Under the pieces are notes generated by a model. It saw only the letters and a list, made by a program, of their open reading frames with translations. It was not told where the DNA came from and ran no database searches. A stretch of DNA of 49,316 nt. Source: an uncultured Oscillospiraceae bacterium. GTDB taxonomy: Bacteria; Bacillota; Clostridia; Oscillospirales; Oscillospiraceae. Of the stretch, positions 15,740 through 24,501 are shown one piece after another. The stretch covers positions 64,778-114,093 of the forward strand of contig CALXDY010000102.1 of NCBI GenBank assembly GCA_944387225.1, read 5' to 3'. Position 1 is the first letter of the stretch; every line of letters starts with the position of its first letter. The translations under genes were made by a program, and so were the position numbers.

Positions 15740-17089
15740 TTATTCCTTTGTCAGCAGCGGAGCCAGGAACAGGAACAGCGACCTGTGAGTCAGCTCTCCC
15801 TTGGGAACATCCACCTCTCTGCCCAGCTTTCTGGTCAAGAACAGGCTCAATTCTTGGGCCGTTATAGGCTCGTCAGGCCGGATCTTTCCCTGGTCGTCGG
15901 ACAGGCAGCCCGCCTGCTGGGCCTGGAGCAGCGCTCCAGCGTAGGGATGGGTGGCCTTCACATCTTTCCAGGGACAGGCAACCTCCCCCCGAACGAGAGC
16001 GATACGGCTGTCCACACCAGCCCATCCGAAGGCCATCATGGCCATCTCTCCCCGGGTCAGCACCGTGTCCAGACGCAGACTGTTGTCCCGATAGGCGGGG
16101 CACCAACCGGCCTGGAGCAGGCTTCTGGCCGCCACGCCGGCGGGGTCCGTCTGGGGCACGTCCAGGAAGGGGGATCGCTCCAGCAGCTCGGATACCGGCA
16201 CCACCTGATACCCTTGGGCCGTCAGCAGCTCCAGCTGCTTGGTCAGGCCATGGGCGATGGGAGAACGGCGGGCCATGTTGAAGCCATCCTTCTGGAAAAT
16301 GATCTGGCCGCAGAAGTAGTCGGGATTTTCCTTCAGCATCCGCTCAATGGGCTTCCAGGTGGCCTCCACCTCCGCCTCATACGAGGCCAGCGGCAGCCAT
16401 CCCGCACCGTCAAAGCTGGCAGCCATGTACTGGCAGCCTGCCTTGGCATAGGCGTCATAGCTGTCAAAGCCCCCCTGGATCCCATCCACATAGTGAGGCG
16501 GCCGGGCCAGCTTCACCTGATAGCCGTGCTTCTCCTCCATCAGACGGTTCAGGCGGCACACATCCTCCACCACCGGATCAAGGCCGGAGAGAAACTTCCG
16601 GTGGTTATAAACCAGGGACTTTTTTCCGAACAGTACGTGGGAATAGGTATGGTTGGTAATCTCATGGCCACCCTGGAGGAGCCGATCAACCAGGTCGGGA
16701 CAGTGCAGAGCGCCGCCCTGATCGTCCTTGCCGAAGTCCGGGTAGTGGTCATAGGCCACGCCGCCCCAGGAGGCGGAACCATGCTTTCCCGCCTGATCCG
16801 GATAGTTGGCAGAGGTATCCCCCACCACATCAAAGGATCCCCGGGCCCCAAACCGCTCCAGCGTTTCCGCCAGCACCAGGGTCAGGGGCTTGCCCCCAAA
16901 GGCATCGGGATTGGCGGGCAGACGGCAGGGGCCGTCGTCAAAGGTCATGGCGCATACCCGCTCCGCCAGTGCCACTCGTTCAATCCGCCGTACCGGCGAC
17001 AGATAGACCGGAGTGCGCTCCCGAATCTGATCCTGATAGCGGTGCTTCACCTTTTTTGCCACACCGATGGCTTTCGTTAAAACAGACAC
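15740..17089 (-). CDS. Polysaccharide deacetylase (NodB-type) with C-terminal SLH-like region
   Basis: 449 residues. A carbohydrate esterase family 4 NodB domain occupies about residues 40-300. It shows the MTFDDGP metal/catalytic motif, HEITNHTYSH (motif 2, the zinc histidines) and later RPPHY (motif 3). The C-terminal ~140 residues contain SLH-like repeats (TRGEMAMMAFGWAG, YAGALLQAQQAGCLSDDQGKIRPDEPIT is split across them), which usually tether proteins to secondary wall polymer. No convincing signal peptide is seen at the N-terminus, which is odd for a wall enzyme. I chose GTG 17089 because AAGGAGA sits 7-8 bases upstream and it avoids overlap with the PHP gene 25 bp before. It likely removes acetyl groups from a cell-surface glycan. 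Confidence 0.85.
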   Translation of the reverse strand: MSVLTKAIGVAKKVKHRYQDQIRERTPVYLSPVRRIERVALAERVCAMTFDDGPCRLPANPDAFGGKPLTLVLAETLERFGARGSFDVVGDTSANYPDQAGKHGSASWGGVAYDHYPDFGKDDQGGALHCPDLVDRLLQGGHEITNHTYSHVLFGKKSLVYNHRKFLSGLDPVVEDVCRLNRLMEEKHGYQVKLARPPHYVDGIQGGFDSYDAYAKAGCQYMAASFDGAGWLPLASYEAEVEATWKPIERMLKENPDYFCGQIIFQKDGFNMARRSPIAHGLTKQLELLTAQGYQVVPVSELLERSPFLDVPQTDPAGVAARSLLQAGWCPAYRDNSLRLDTVLTRGEMAMMAFGWAGVDSRIALVRGEVACPWKDVKATHPYAGALLQAQQAGCLSDDQGKIRPDEPITAQELSLFLTRKLGREVDVPKGELTHRSLFLFLAPLLTKE

Positions 17090-17114
17090 AAGTATCTCTC
17101 CTTCCCATTGGGAA

Positions 17115-17843
17115 TCACGGACGCAGATCCAAAAGGACACTGTAGCCCAGGTAAAGAATTCCCTTTCCTATGGCAGCCACGCCCCCGCCCTTCTTCCGGG
17201 TCTGCCGGAACTGGGACAGCCCCTTGCGGAAATGGGGGGTGGGACGCACCAACACGGGACGGCATCGGCCGTTCAAGATGGCCTCCCGCAGTTTTTCCAG
17301 AGTACAGTCCTCCGCCTGGATTTCTGTGTAGGCGTTGCCCACCTCGTGGCGGGAATGGCCGTCGCTGCCCCCTACGGCAGGCAGGCCCAGACGTTGAGCC
17401 AGCTGCTGGGCCATCCGATTTGCCCCCCGCACCTTGAACTCCGCCCGGGCATTATAGCCCTCCACCCCGTCATAGTCCGCCTCCGTACAGGGGCTGGCAT
17501 TCCGCTTTTGATAGGGGTGGGCCAGCACGGCCAACCCGCCGCACCGGTGAATCTCCTCACACGCCGCAGCGGCGGTGGGCAGTCCGTCCCGCCGCAGACG
17601 CTCCAGATCCAAAGGACGCTCCAAAAACAGGCCGGTCACATGGCCGCTTTGGGTGGATACCTCACAGCCGGGGATCAGCACCACACCCCCCAGCTCCTGG
17701 GGAACAGGGGTGCATTGGTTATGATCTGTGACCGCCATGGCGTGCAATCCGGCCGCATGGGCGGCGGCGGCCAGCTGAGCCAGCGTGGAACAGCCGTCGT
17801 CGCTGGCGTCGGTATGCACATGTAAATCCACAAGACAGGTCAT
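17115..17843 (-). CDS. PHP-domain metal-dependent phosphoesterase
   Basis: 242 residues. The metal-ligand pattern of the PHP superfamily is complete: LHVHTDASDDG at residues 7-17, VTDHNQ at ~39, GCEVS at ~60, AHPYQ at ~108 and GSDGH at ~177. Stand-alone PHP proteins hydrolyse nucleotide 5',3'-bisphosphates or other small phosphate esters (TrpH/YciV type). The start ATG 17843 has AAAGGA upstream and overlaps the ATP-grasp stop codon (ATGA), so translation is coupled. Its place between an ATP-grasp ligase and a glycan deacetylase suggests a common pathway, but the substrate is unknown. Confidence 0.85.
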   Translation of the reverse strand: MTCLVDLHVHTDASDDGCSTLAQLAAAAHAAGLHAMAVTDHNQCTPVPQELGGVVLIPGCEVSTQSGHVTGLFLERPLDLERLRRDGLPTAAAACEEIHRCGGLAVLAHPYQKRNASPCTEADYDGVEGYNARAEFKVRGANRMAQQLAQRLGLPAVGGSDGHSRHEVGNAYTEIQAEDCTLEKLREAILNGRCRPVLVRPTPHFRKGLSQFRQTRKKGGGVAAIGKGILYLGYSVLLDLRP

Positions 17844-19018
17844 GCTCGTTCCTTTCTCAGCAGAGAGCGGTAATACAGCCATCCGGGGCCCGGATCAGAC
17901 CATTCCCACAGCCCGTCCCGTACCCACGGAGCAAGTACTGACAGACCGGCGGACACCGCCTTGCCCAGCTGGCCCCGTTTGGCATAGCCCACCCCGCTCA
18001 TCAGGTCGGAGGCGGCAAACTGCATCCGGCACAGGCGGGGCTTGGGCAGCTCAGGCAGAGGAACCTCCCTGCCCGGGTTGCCCCGGTTCCAGGCCAAAAC
18101 ACACCACAGCAAAGAAATGCCGCTGCCGCTGACCCTGGTCAGGGGGTAAGTGCCCCAGATCCGGGGGTTGACCTCCAGAAGGCGGGGATTGCCCTCCCTG
18201 TCCTCCTTGAACTCAAACATGGCAAGGCCGGTATAGCCCAACCGGGCCACCATACGCCCCACCATTTCCACCAGATCCGGGCGGTCCACGCTCTCACAAC
18301 AGGCCGACGGCCCGCCGGACACTGGGTATTCCCGGATCCTCCTGTGGCACAACGCCGCCCGGATCTGTCCATTCTCTGCCAGAACGGAGCATCCCATGCC
18401 CCCTCCGGACAGATACTCCTGCACCAGGGGCGGCTCCCCCGCCAAGCGGGAGAACCGGTCGTACCACACCTTCAGTTCCTCCGGGGTTTTGACGATCCGG
18501 TACCGATCCGCCGCCGTCAGCCCCAGTTTTTCCCCGCATAGGGGTTTGACCACACAGGGATAGGGGATCCGGCGGGCAAAGGCCTTCGGCTCCTCTCCCT
18601 CTTCCATGGAATATGCTTCCGGCACCGCCACACCCTGGGATCGGGCCAGCTGAGCCGCTTGCTCCTTGCTGTTCAGCAAATCCAGCTGCTCCGTGGTGGG
18701 GATGCAGAGGCCGCACACCGGCGCAAAGCGCTCCCGCACCTCCGCCGGAGCCAGTGCTGCCAGAGTGGCAGCCCCAACCGGGAGCAGAGCCGGGGACTCC
18801 CCCTCCTCCTCCCGGATCTGACTGCACAGGCGGTACAGCTCCTCCAGCCAGCCCTCACGGGGCAGCGTTACCCGGCGGGCCGGATATTTGGAGCGAAAGC
18901 CCAGGGGAGCACCGCTGTCCTCCCGCCAACAGACTACCACCCGCACGCCAGCCTGGGCCAGATCCCGGATCAGGGCCAGGGACATGCGGTAATGAACGTC
19001 AGTTATCACGGCTGTCAT
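17840..19018 (-). CDS. ATP-grasp domain ligase, substrate unknown
   Basis: 392 residues. An N-terminal Rossmann-like pre-ATP-grasp domain (~1-110) leads into an ATP-grasp core: CVVKPLCGEKLG at ~155 (ATP Lys and glycine loop), VQEYLSGGGMG at ~200, and the metal site RLLEVNPRIWGTYPL at ~280 (Glu and Asn ligands). This family joins a carboxylate to an amine or similar nucleophile through an acyl phosphate (D-Asp ligase or PylC-like relatives). There are two close ATGs (19024, 19018); I prefer 19018 because AGGAGG is 9 bases upstream of it but only 3 from the other. It is 18 bp from the AEC transporter gene. Confidence 0.85.
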   Translation of the reverse strand: MTAVITDVHYRMSLALIRDLAQAGVRVVVCWREDSGAPLGFRSKYPARRVTLPREGWLEELYRLCSQIREEEGESPALLPVGAATLAALAPAEVRERFAPVCGLCIPTTEQLDLLNSKEQAAQLARSQGVAVPEAYSMEEGEEPKAFARRIPYPCVVKPLCGEKLGLTAADRYRIVKTPEELKVWYDRFSRLAGEPPLVQEYLSGGGMGCSVLAENGQIRAALCHRRIREYPVSGGPSACCESVDRPDLVEMVGRMVARLGYTGLAMFEFKEDREGNPRLLEVNPRIWGTYPLTRVSGSGISLLWCVLAWNRGNPGREVPLPELPKPRLCRMQFAASDLMSGVGYAKRGQLGKAVSAGLSVLAPWVRDGLWEWSDPGPGWLYYRSLLRKERA

Positions 19019-19036
19019 GGACATGGGCCTCCTTCC

Positions 19037-19981
19037 TTATCCCATTATCAGCATCAGGATGGGAATGCTGATAAAGCTGCACAGGGTTGACAGGCAGGCA
19101 CCGGTGGCGGCGTACTGCTCATCGGCCCCAAAGGCTCCCGCCATCACCGTCACCTGGCTGACCACCGGCAGGGCACTTTCCACCACGAACACGCTCAGCG
19201 CCAGTCCGTCCATTCCAAACAGGCGGCAGAAGAACCAGCAAATCACCGGGGCTACCCCCAGGCGTATCACGATCATCAGGGGAATACCGGGCAGGGGCCG
19301 CAGATTTTTCAGCCCCACCTCATACAGGATATATCCGCAGTAGATCAGCGCCATGGGAGAGACGGAGTCGCTGATGTACCCCGCCCAGGTCATGAAAAAG
19401 CTGGGCAGGCGCAGATCCAAAATCAACAGAATAATACAAAACAGCACCGTCAGGATAGGCGGCTTGGTAAATACGCTTTTCAGCACGCCAATGGGTGTGG
19501 GGCCAGCCCCCTTTTTGGTGCCGGAGCGTTCAATCAGGGCAAAGCCCACCGACTGGACGATAAGGGTATGACCAAGGTAATAGGTCATGACATAGGGAAG
19601 GCACGCCTGCCCAAACAGCTGGGTGCTCACCGGCAGGCCGATGAACAGGGTGTTGGAAAAGGCGGTCATCGCCACAAAGACACCCCACCGCTCGTGGCTG
19701 GGCCGCACCACCATGGCCAGCAGAATGGACAGCACCAGGGTGGCGCACACGCTGAGGGTGCCGGCCACCACCATGACGCCCATATCCAGCAGCTGGTTGT
19801 GATCCAGGTTATTCAAAAGCCCGGAAATGCAGTTGCAGGGCACCGCGATATTGATAATATACTTGCTGATGAATCGCTTCTCCGAGGCGGTCATCCACCC
19901 TGCCGCGCCCATGCCGTAGCCAACCGCCATCAGCATCAGCAGCACCAGAGTTGCCGACAGGGCATTGAAAAATCCCGTCAT
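19037..19981 (-). CDS. AEC-family (auxin efflux carrier-like) transporter
   Basis: A 314-residue integral membrane protein with about ten transmembrane helices in two five-helix halves. Conserved features are KYIINIAVPCNCISGL at ~40, the TAFSNTLFIGLPV crossover motif at ~106-118 and the C-terminal half ESALPVVSQVTVMAGAFGAD at ~270-289. Members move malate, malonate or other organic acids by a Na+ or H+ linked mechanism. AGGAGAGAG precedes the ATG. It heads a tight minus-strand unit with the ATP-grasp, PHP and deacetylase genes, so its substrate may belong to that pathway. Confidence 0.88.
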   Translation of the reverse strand: MTGFFNALSATLVLLMLMAVGYGMGAAGWMTASEKRFISKYIINIAVPCNCISGLLNNLDHNQLLDMGVMVVAGTLSVCATLVLSILLAMVVRPSHERWGVFVAMTAFSNTLFIGLPVSTQLFGQACLPYVMTYYLGHTLIVQSVGFALIERSGTKKGAGPTPIGVLKSVFTKPPILTVLFCIILLILDLRLPSFFMTWAGYISDSVSPMALIYCGYILYEVGLKNLRPLPGIPLMIVIRLGVAPVICWFFCRLFGMDGLALSVFVVESALPVVSQVTVMAGAFGADEQYAATGACLSTLCSFISIPILMLIMG

Positions 19982-20063
19982 TTTCTCTCTCTCCTACCTG
20001 TCCCGGAACGGCTCGCTCCGACAGGGAGCTCCTCTCCCCCTGCCAAAGCTTACCCAGGGCGTT

Positions 20064-21320
20064 TTACTCCCCGGTCTTCTGTCCGGAACCGCCCCGGGAG
20101 CGTCTGCGCCGGGGACGGCTGCGCTTTTCTCCGCCCTCCTGGTTCTGGGCCACCGGACGGGGTTTCTTCCCCTCCTCGCCCTTCTGGCGCTCCGGACGGC
20201 TGTGTCCGCCGTTCTCCTTCTTCTCCGGCTTCTTCTCACCCTGGGTCTCATCCTTCTGCTCCCGGCCCTGGGATTCCTTGTTTCCTCTGGACCGGCGGGA
20301 ACGGCGGGAACGGCCGCTGGGACGGCTCTCGCCCTGCTCCATCAGACCTTCATACTGGGGCGTCTCTCCGTTGAACACCGCCTCCAGCGCCGCAGCCAGG
20401 GGGGACGCGGCCCCCTTCAGGTCGGGAACCTCCTCCTGCTCCACCGGCTTTCTCAGCTTAGCCAGCTCTTCCTTGGGGGGCTCCACATAGCCCTCCGGGC
20501 GCTTGCCCTTGCCGCTGCGTACCACCCGGATCTCACTGTTGTGATAGCTCTTCGGGCTTTCCGGGGCGGAGTCCAGGCGCACCTGTACCGTCTGCCGCAG
20601 CAGATTCACCGACGACACATTTCCCGCCCCGTCCGGCGTCTCCACAAAGGACTCCTGCTTGGGACAGCGCTTTACCAGATCCTCATAGGCGTCCTGCTCA
20701 TACTTGAGACAGCACATCAAACGGCCGCAGGTGCCGGAAATCTTGGTTGGGTTTAGGGACAGGTTCTGGGTCTTTGCCATCTTGATGGACACCGGCTGGC
20801 AATCGGCCAGGACCTGGGCGCAGCAGAAGGGCCGGCCGCAGACTCCCAGGCCGCCCAGCATCTTCGCCTCGTCCCGGACGCCGATCTGGCGCAGCTCGAT
20901 GCGGGCGTGGATGGCGCTGGCCAGATCCTTCACCAGGGCGCGGAAATCCACCCGTCCCTCAGAAGTGAAGAAAAACAGCACCTTGTTGCCCTCAAAGCTG
21001 TACTCCGCCTCCACCAGCTTCATGTCCAGCCCGTGAGCGGCGATCTTCTCCTGGCAGATCTGGAAGGCCCGTGCCTCCTTCTCCTTGTTCTTCTCCCGGG
21101 TCTTCTCATCCTCCGGGGTGGCCCGGCGGAGCACCGGGCGCAGAGGAGCGGTCAGCTCCATCTCATCCACGGGGGTGTTTCCCTGGATACATTCCCCATA
21201 CTCCACGCCCCGGGAGGTCTCCACAATGACGCCCTCCCCGGGCTGGAAGCTCTGCCCGTTGGGATTGAAGTAGTATTGCTTTCCGCCCTCTTTGAAGCGG
21301 ACACTGATAATTTCTACCAT
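20064..21320 (-). CDS. ricT: RicT/YaaT (PSP1 domain) regulator with long basic C-terminal tail
   Basis: 418 residues. The PSP1/RicT core (~1-265) contains the two cysteine clusters GRPFCCAQVLADC and CGRLMCCLKYE that hold an iron-sulfur cluster in the Bacillus RicA-RicF-RicT complex. That complex aids RNase Y mRNA processing and phosphorelay activation. Unlike Bacillus RicT (about 275 residues), a ~150-residue tail follows. It is highly charged and probably disordered, with repeated RSRR, EKKP, RPRR and RSRG blocks typical of RNA-binding tails. ATG 21320 has AGGAG 6 bases upstream. It follows holB as in Bacillus. Confidence 0.9.
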   Translation of the reverse strand: MVEIISVRFKEGGKQYYFNPNGQSFQPGEGVIVETSRGVEYGECIQGNTPVDEMELTAPLRPVLRRATPEDEKTREKNKEKEARAFQICQEKIAAHGLDMKLVEAEYSFEGNKVLFFFTSEGRVDFRALVKDLASAIHARIELRQIGVRDEAKMLGGLGVCGRPFCCAQVLADCQPVSIKMAKTQNLSLNPTKISGTCGRLMCCLKYEQDAYEDLVKRCPKQESFVETPDGAGNVSSVNLLRQTVQVRLDSAPESPKSYHNSEIRVVRSGKGKRPEGYVEPPKEELAKLRKPVEQEEVPDLKGAASPLAAALEAVFNGETPQYEGLMEQGESRPSGRSRRSRRSRGNKESQGREQKDETQGEKKPEKKENGGHSRPERQKGEEGKKPRPVAQNQEGGEKRSRPRRRRSRGGSGQKTGE

Positions 21321-21358
21321 GGTGTTCTCCTTTTTCGGCCCCGCCGGAATGGGGGGCA

Positions 21359-22297
21359 TTATCCATCCATAAACATCTGGGCGCACAGCCATCCGGCGGC
21401 CTGGCCCGGATTCAGATTCAGGGCTAGCCCCTGGGACAGCAGTCTGGCGGTCTCCACTCCTTTGAGCAGACGGCGTTTGTCTCCCCTGCCCCGGGCCATG
21501 CGTCCGGTGAGCTCCGTTACCAGCTGCTCCATCAGTCGGGGCAGTTCCTCTTTCGGAAGCTTTTCCAGGGCCATGCCGGTTTGGAACAGAGCCAGCTCGT
21601 CCCCCTGTTCCACGGCTTGAGCCAAAGCCCCGGCCAGCTCCATCCGCTGCCGCCGGGTGGAATCGTCCCCCTCCAGCTCCGCCACAGCCCGGCCCAGAAT
21701 TCCCTGGCAATCGGCCGCTGCCTGGCGCACCGCCTGCTGATCCATCTGGGGGTACCGCCGCAGAAGCCACTCTTCCGCCTGGGCAGGCGTGACGGGATTG
21801 AGAGTAAGCCCCTCACAGCGGGAGCGCACCGTTTCCAGCAGGCCCGTACCGTTTTCCGCCAGAAGAAGGAATGCCGCATAGGCCGGCCCGTCCTCCAGCA
21901 GCTTCAGCATGGCATTCTGGGCGGCGGCGTTCATTTCGTCCGCCCCTTCCAACAGGTAGACCTTCCGCTCCCCTTCATTGGGGCGGATATAAGCGTCGGC
22001 CCGGAGTGACCGAATCTGATCCACGGTAATGGATTTGCCCTCTCCCGGCCCAGACAAGACGGATACGTCCGGATGGACGCCCCCCAGCACCTTTCTGCAG
22101 GGAACACAGTGGCCGCATGGCCTGTCCTCCCCCGCCCCCGTACACATCATAGCCGCAGCCAGAGTCAAGGCCAGGGTATGGCGTCCCGATCCCGCCGGAC
22201 CGGACAGAATATAGGCGTGGGACAGGCCCCGCCCCTCCTGACGCTGGGACAGCTGATGCTTCAATGGACCGTTGCCCACAAGCGCAGAAAGGTTCAT
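21359..22297 (-). CDS. holB: DNA polymerase III delta' subunit
   Basis: A 312-residue AAA+ clamp-loader subunit. A degenerate P-loop GPAGSGRHTLA at ~33 has Arg in place of Lys, as expected for the non-hydrolysing delta'. The zinc module CGHCVPC is at ~61-67, ITVDQIRSLRADAYIRPNEGERKVYLLEGAD (in two parts, ~88-118) leads into the NAAAQNAMLKLLED sensor region, and the SRC motif follows at ~158. The first Met is adjacent to the end of the decarboxylase gene. It works with dnaN (29064) to load the sliding clamp. Confidence 0.92.
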   Translation of the reverse strand: MNLSALVGNGPLKHQLSQRQEGRGLSHAYILSGPAGSGRHTLALTLAAAMMCTGAGEDRPCGHCVPCRKVLGGVHPDVSVLSGPGEGKSITVDQIRSLRADAYIRPNEGERKVYLLEGADEMNAAAQNAMLKLLEDGPAYAAFLLLAENGTGLLETVRSRCEGLTLNPVTPAQAEEWLLRRYPQMDQQAVRQAAADCQGILGRAVAELEGDDSTRRQRMELAGALAQAVEQGDELALFQTGMALEKLPKEELPRLMEQLVTELTGRMARGRGDKRRLLKGVETARLLSQGLALNLNPGQAAGWLCAQMFMDG

Positions 22298-22313
22298 GGC
22301 TCCGCCCCCTCCG

Positions 22314-23630
22314 TTACAAACTGCCGCGTCTGATAATGGCAGACGCTTCCCGCATATTATATCCTATTTTCTCTAAATAGGCCAGTTCTTTTTGGGAAAT
22401 TCGCTCCCCGGGAGCCACAACGGGCACCCCGGGAGGATAGGGCGCGATGGCGTCGGCCGCCGTCTCTCCCAGGCACTCTTCCAGGGGCCTGGTTTCCCTG
22501 GGGTCAAACAGAGCCTGCCGCAGGGAGCACACCCACTCCGGCACAGGAGGCGGCGGCAGAGGAGGCCGGCTGCCCAGCAACTCCCGGCAGTTCTCCAGCG
22601 CCCGTTCCAGCCGATCCAACTCCTCGTCGCCGTCCAGGCCGGTGAGGATCAGCACCACATGGGCCGCATCCGCCATCTCCGGCCAGATTCCCGCCTGCTC
22701 CAGGGCGGCGGACAGGGCATACCCGTCCCGGGCCATCAGGGTCAGACGGAGGGGATCCAGCTTATCCCCCGTCAGGCTGGGGAATCTCCGGCGCAGTTCA
22801 TCCACCCGTCTTGCCACCCGCCGGTACTCCTGGGTTCCTCCTGTCTCCATCCATTCCCGTGCCCCGTCTATGGAGATCATCACAGGGTACGATGGGCTGG
22901 AAGTGCCGAACACTGCCGCCATCCGCCGCACCTCCGCCGGGTCGAAGCCCCGGGTAAACAGCAGGGCGGACTGTCCCAGAGCCGGGAGGGTCTTGTGGGC
23001 GGAGCAGATCATCGCGTCCGCTCCACGGAAACAATCCACACCCAGAAAGGGCAGGTGGGCTCCGTGGGCTCCGTCTACCACCAGCCGTCCACCATACTGG
23101 TGTACAATGTGGGAAATTTCCCGAACATCAGACAACAGTCCGCAATATGTTGGTGATGTAATACAGATTGTTTTGATATTTGGGTGATTTTTCAGCTGGT
23201 TTTCCACATCCTCCGGGAAAATTGTGCCTGCCATATTCCACTGTTCCATCCATGGGCGGTTGAGATATACTGGATTCAAATCCAGCAAAGCCATGGCATT
23301 GTATACCGCACGGTGACAGCCCCGATCCACCAGAACGGAATCTCCCGGCCGGGCGCACAGGGACATGGCGGTATGAATCCCCTGGGTGGACCCTCCGGTG
23401 AGGAACATGGCGTCCTCCGCTCCCAGCAGCCGGGCCCACAGTTCCTCCGCCTGATGGAAGGGCCCGCCTCCCTCGTATAGGTTTCCGGTGGGGCCGATCT
23501 CCGTCACGTCCAGAGCCGACACTCCAGCCAGCTCCGGAACAGGCAGAGGCTTCCCCTTGTGGCCGGGCATATGCATTCGAACCGGCCCGCCGGATAGATA
23601 ATCCAGGATCGATTGGTAAAGAGGGGTCAT
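22314..23630 (-). CDS. Orn/Lys/Arg decarboxylase family, PLP-dependent (YaaO-like)
   Basis: 438 residues. Fold type I PLP enzyme of the group III decarboxylases: MPGHKGKPLP at ~22-31, FLTGGSTQGIHTAM at ~76-89, the PLP aspartate in VVDGAHGAHLPF at ~183 and the Schiff-base lysine in CSAHKTLPALGQSALL at ~213. The C-terminal domain includes PYPPGVPVVAPGE. It is shorter than the biodegradative enzymes (700+), like Bacillus SpeA/YaaO (~480-490). The start ATG 23630 follows AGGAGG. Its ribosome site lies right behind the jag terminator. It may make agmatine, cadaverine or putrescine; the specificity is not evident. Confidence 0.9.
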   Translation of the reverse strand: MTPLYQSILDYLSGGPVRMHMPGHKGKPLPVPELAGVSALDVTEIGPTGNLYEGGGPFHQAEELWARLLGAEDAMFLTGGSTQGIHTAMSLCARPGDSVLVDRGCHRAVYNAMALLDLNPVYLNRPWMEQWNMAGTIFPEDVENQLKNHPNIKTICITSPTYCGLLSDVREISHIVHQYGGRLVVDGAHGAHLPFLGVDCFRGADAMICSAHKTLPALGQSALLFTRGFDPAEVRRMAAVFGTSSPSYPVMISIDGAREWMETGGTQEYRRVARRVDELRRRFPSLTGDKLDPLRLTLMARDGYALSAALEQAGIWPEMADAAHVVLILTGLDGDEELDRLERALENCRELLGSRPPLPPPPVPEWVCSLRQALFDPRETRPLEECLGETAADAIAPYPPGVPVVAPGERISQKELAYLEKIGYNMREASAIIRRGSL

Positions 23631-23643
23631 GGTTTCCTCCTGA

Positions 23644-23682
23644 AAAAATGCGGCGGGAGGCCGCCAACCGTCCTCCCGCCGC
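23644..23682 (-). terminator. Terminator of the rpmH-rnpA-yidD-yidC-jag operon
   Basis: A perfect 11-bp stem GCGGCGGGAGG (23650-23660) with CCTCCCGCCGC (23672-23682); read on the minus strand it ends in ATTTTTTC. It begins 12 bases after the jag stop and ends 2 bases before the AGGAGG of the decarboxylase gene. Confidence 0.9.
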
Positions 23683-23694
23683 GTGGGTGATTGT

Positions 23695-24501
23695 TTACTT
23701 CTGGTCCGGGCTGTAAGCCACCACCGTACGGCGGTTGGGCTCCACACCGGTGGAATAGGTGGTCACATGGGGATAATCCTGCAGCGCCGCATGGATCACA
23801 TGACGCTCATAGGCGTTCATGGGCTCCAGGGTCATGTTCTTGCGGTACTTGACCACCTTGCCGGCCACCTTCTCCGCCAGGCGCTGGAGGGACTCCTCCC
23901 GCTTGGCCCGGTAGCCCTCGGCGTCAATATGGATCCGCACCCGCTTGGACTGGCCCCGATTGACGGAGTAGTTGGTCAGCTGCTGGATGGCGTCCAGGGT
24001 CTCACCCCGGCGGCCGATGATGGCGCCCAGGCCATGGCCCTGGAGAATGACCTTATAGCCGTTCTCGCTGGGGGTGATCTCCGGCACCGCGTCCACGTGG
24101 AGATGCTCCATCAGACCGGTAAGGAACACACGGATCTTCTCCGCCTTCTCGTCCCGGCCCTCCTGCTCCTCCTCATGGGCGATGAGTACCTCGTCTCCAG
24201 GCTGGAGCTGGTCGTCCGCCGCGGCGGCAGGCTCTTCCTGGACAGCAGGCTGCACGGCCTCAGGAGCAGCCTCCGGCTGATCCTCCTGAACAGGAGCGGC
24301 GGAAACGGGGGTATCCTCCTCCCCTTCCACCTCATAGCTGACACGCACCTTGGCGGGGTTGCCGCCGAAGCCCAGAAAACCGGACTTAGCACGCTCAATC
24401 ACTTCTACCGATACGTCGTCCCGCTCCAAGCCCAGCTGGAACAGAGCGGCGGCAATGGCGTCTTCCTCAGAGCGGCCGGTGGTCTCAATCCACTTCTTCA
24501 T
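23695..24501 (-). CDS. jag: Jag/KhpB RNA-binding protein
   Basis: 268 residues: an N-terminal Jag-N domain (MKKWIETTGRSEEDAIAAAL to GFLGFGGNPAKVRV, ~1-55), an acidic Ala/Pro/Glu-rich linker (~60-120), a KH domain (~125-200, GHGLGAIIGRRGETLDAIQQ with the GRRG loop) and a C-terminal R3H domain (~205-268, ERHVIHAALQD, VEPNRRTVVAY). KhpB pairs with KhpA to bind many RNAs and influence cell division. The ATG overlaps the yidC stop by one base. It is the last gene before the operon terminator. Confidence 0.95.
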   Translation of the reverse strand: MKKWIETTGRSEEDAIAAALFQLGLERDDVSVEVIERAKSGFLGFGGNPAKVRVSYEVEGEEDTPVSAAPVQEDQPEAAPEAVQPAVQEEPAAAADDQLQPGDEVLIAHEEEQEGRDEKAEKIRVFLTGLMEHLHVDAVPEITPSENGYKVILQGHGLGAIIGRRGETLDAIQQLTNYSVNRGQSKRVRIHIDAEGYRAKREESLQRLAEKVAGKVVKYRKNMTLEPMNAYERHVIHAALQDYPHVTTYSTGVEPNRRTVVAYSPDQK

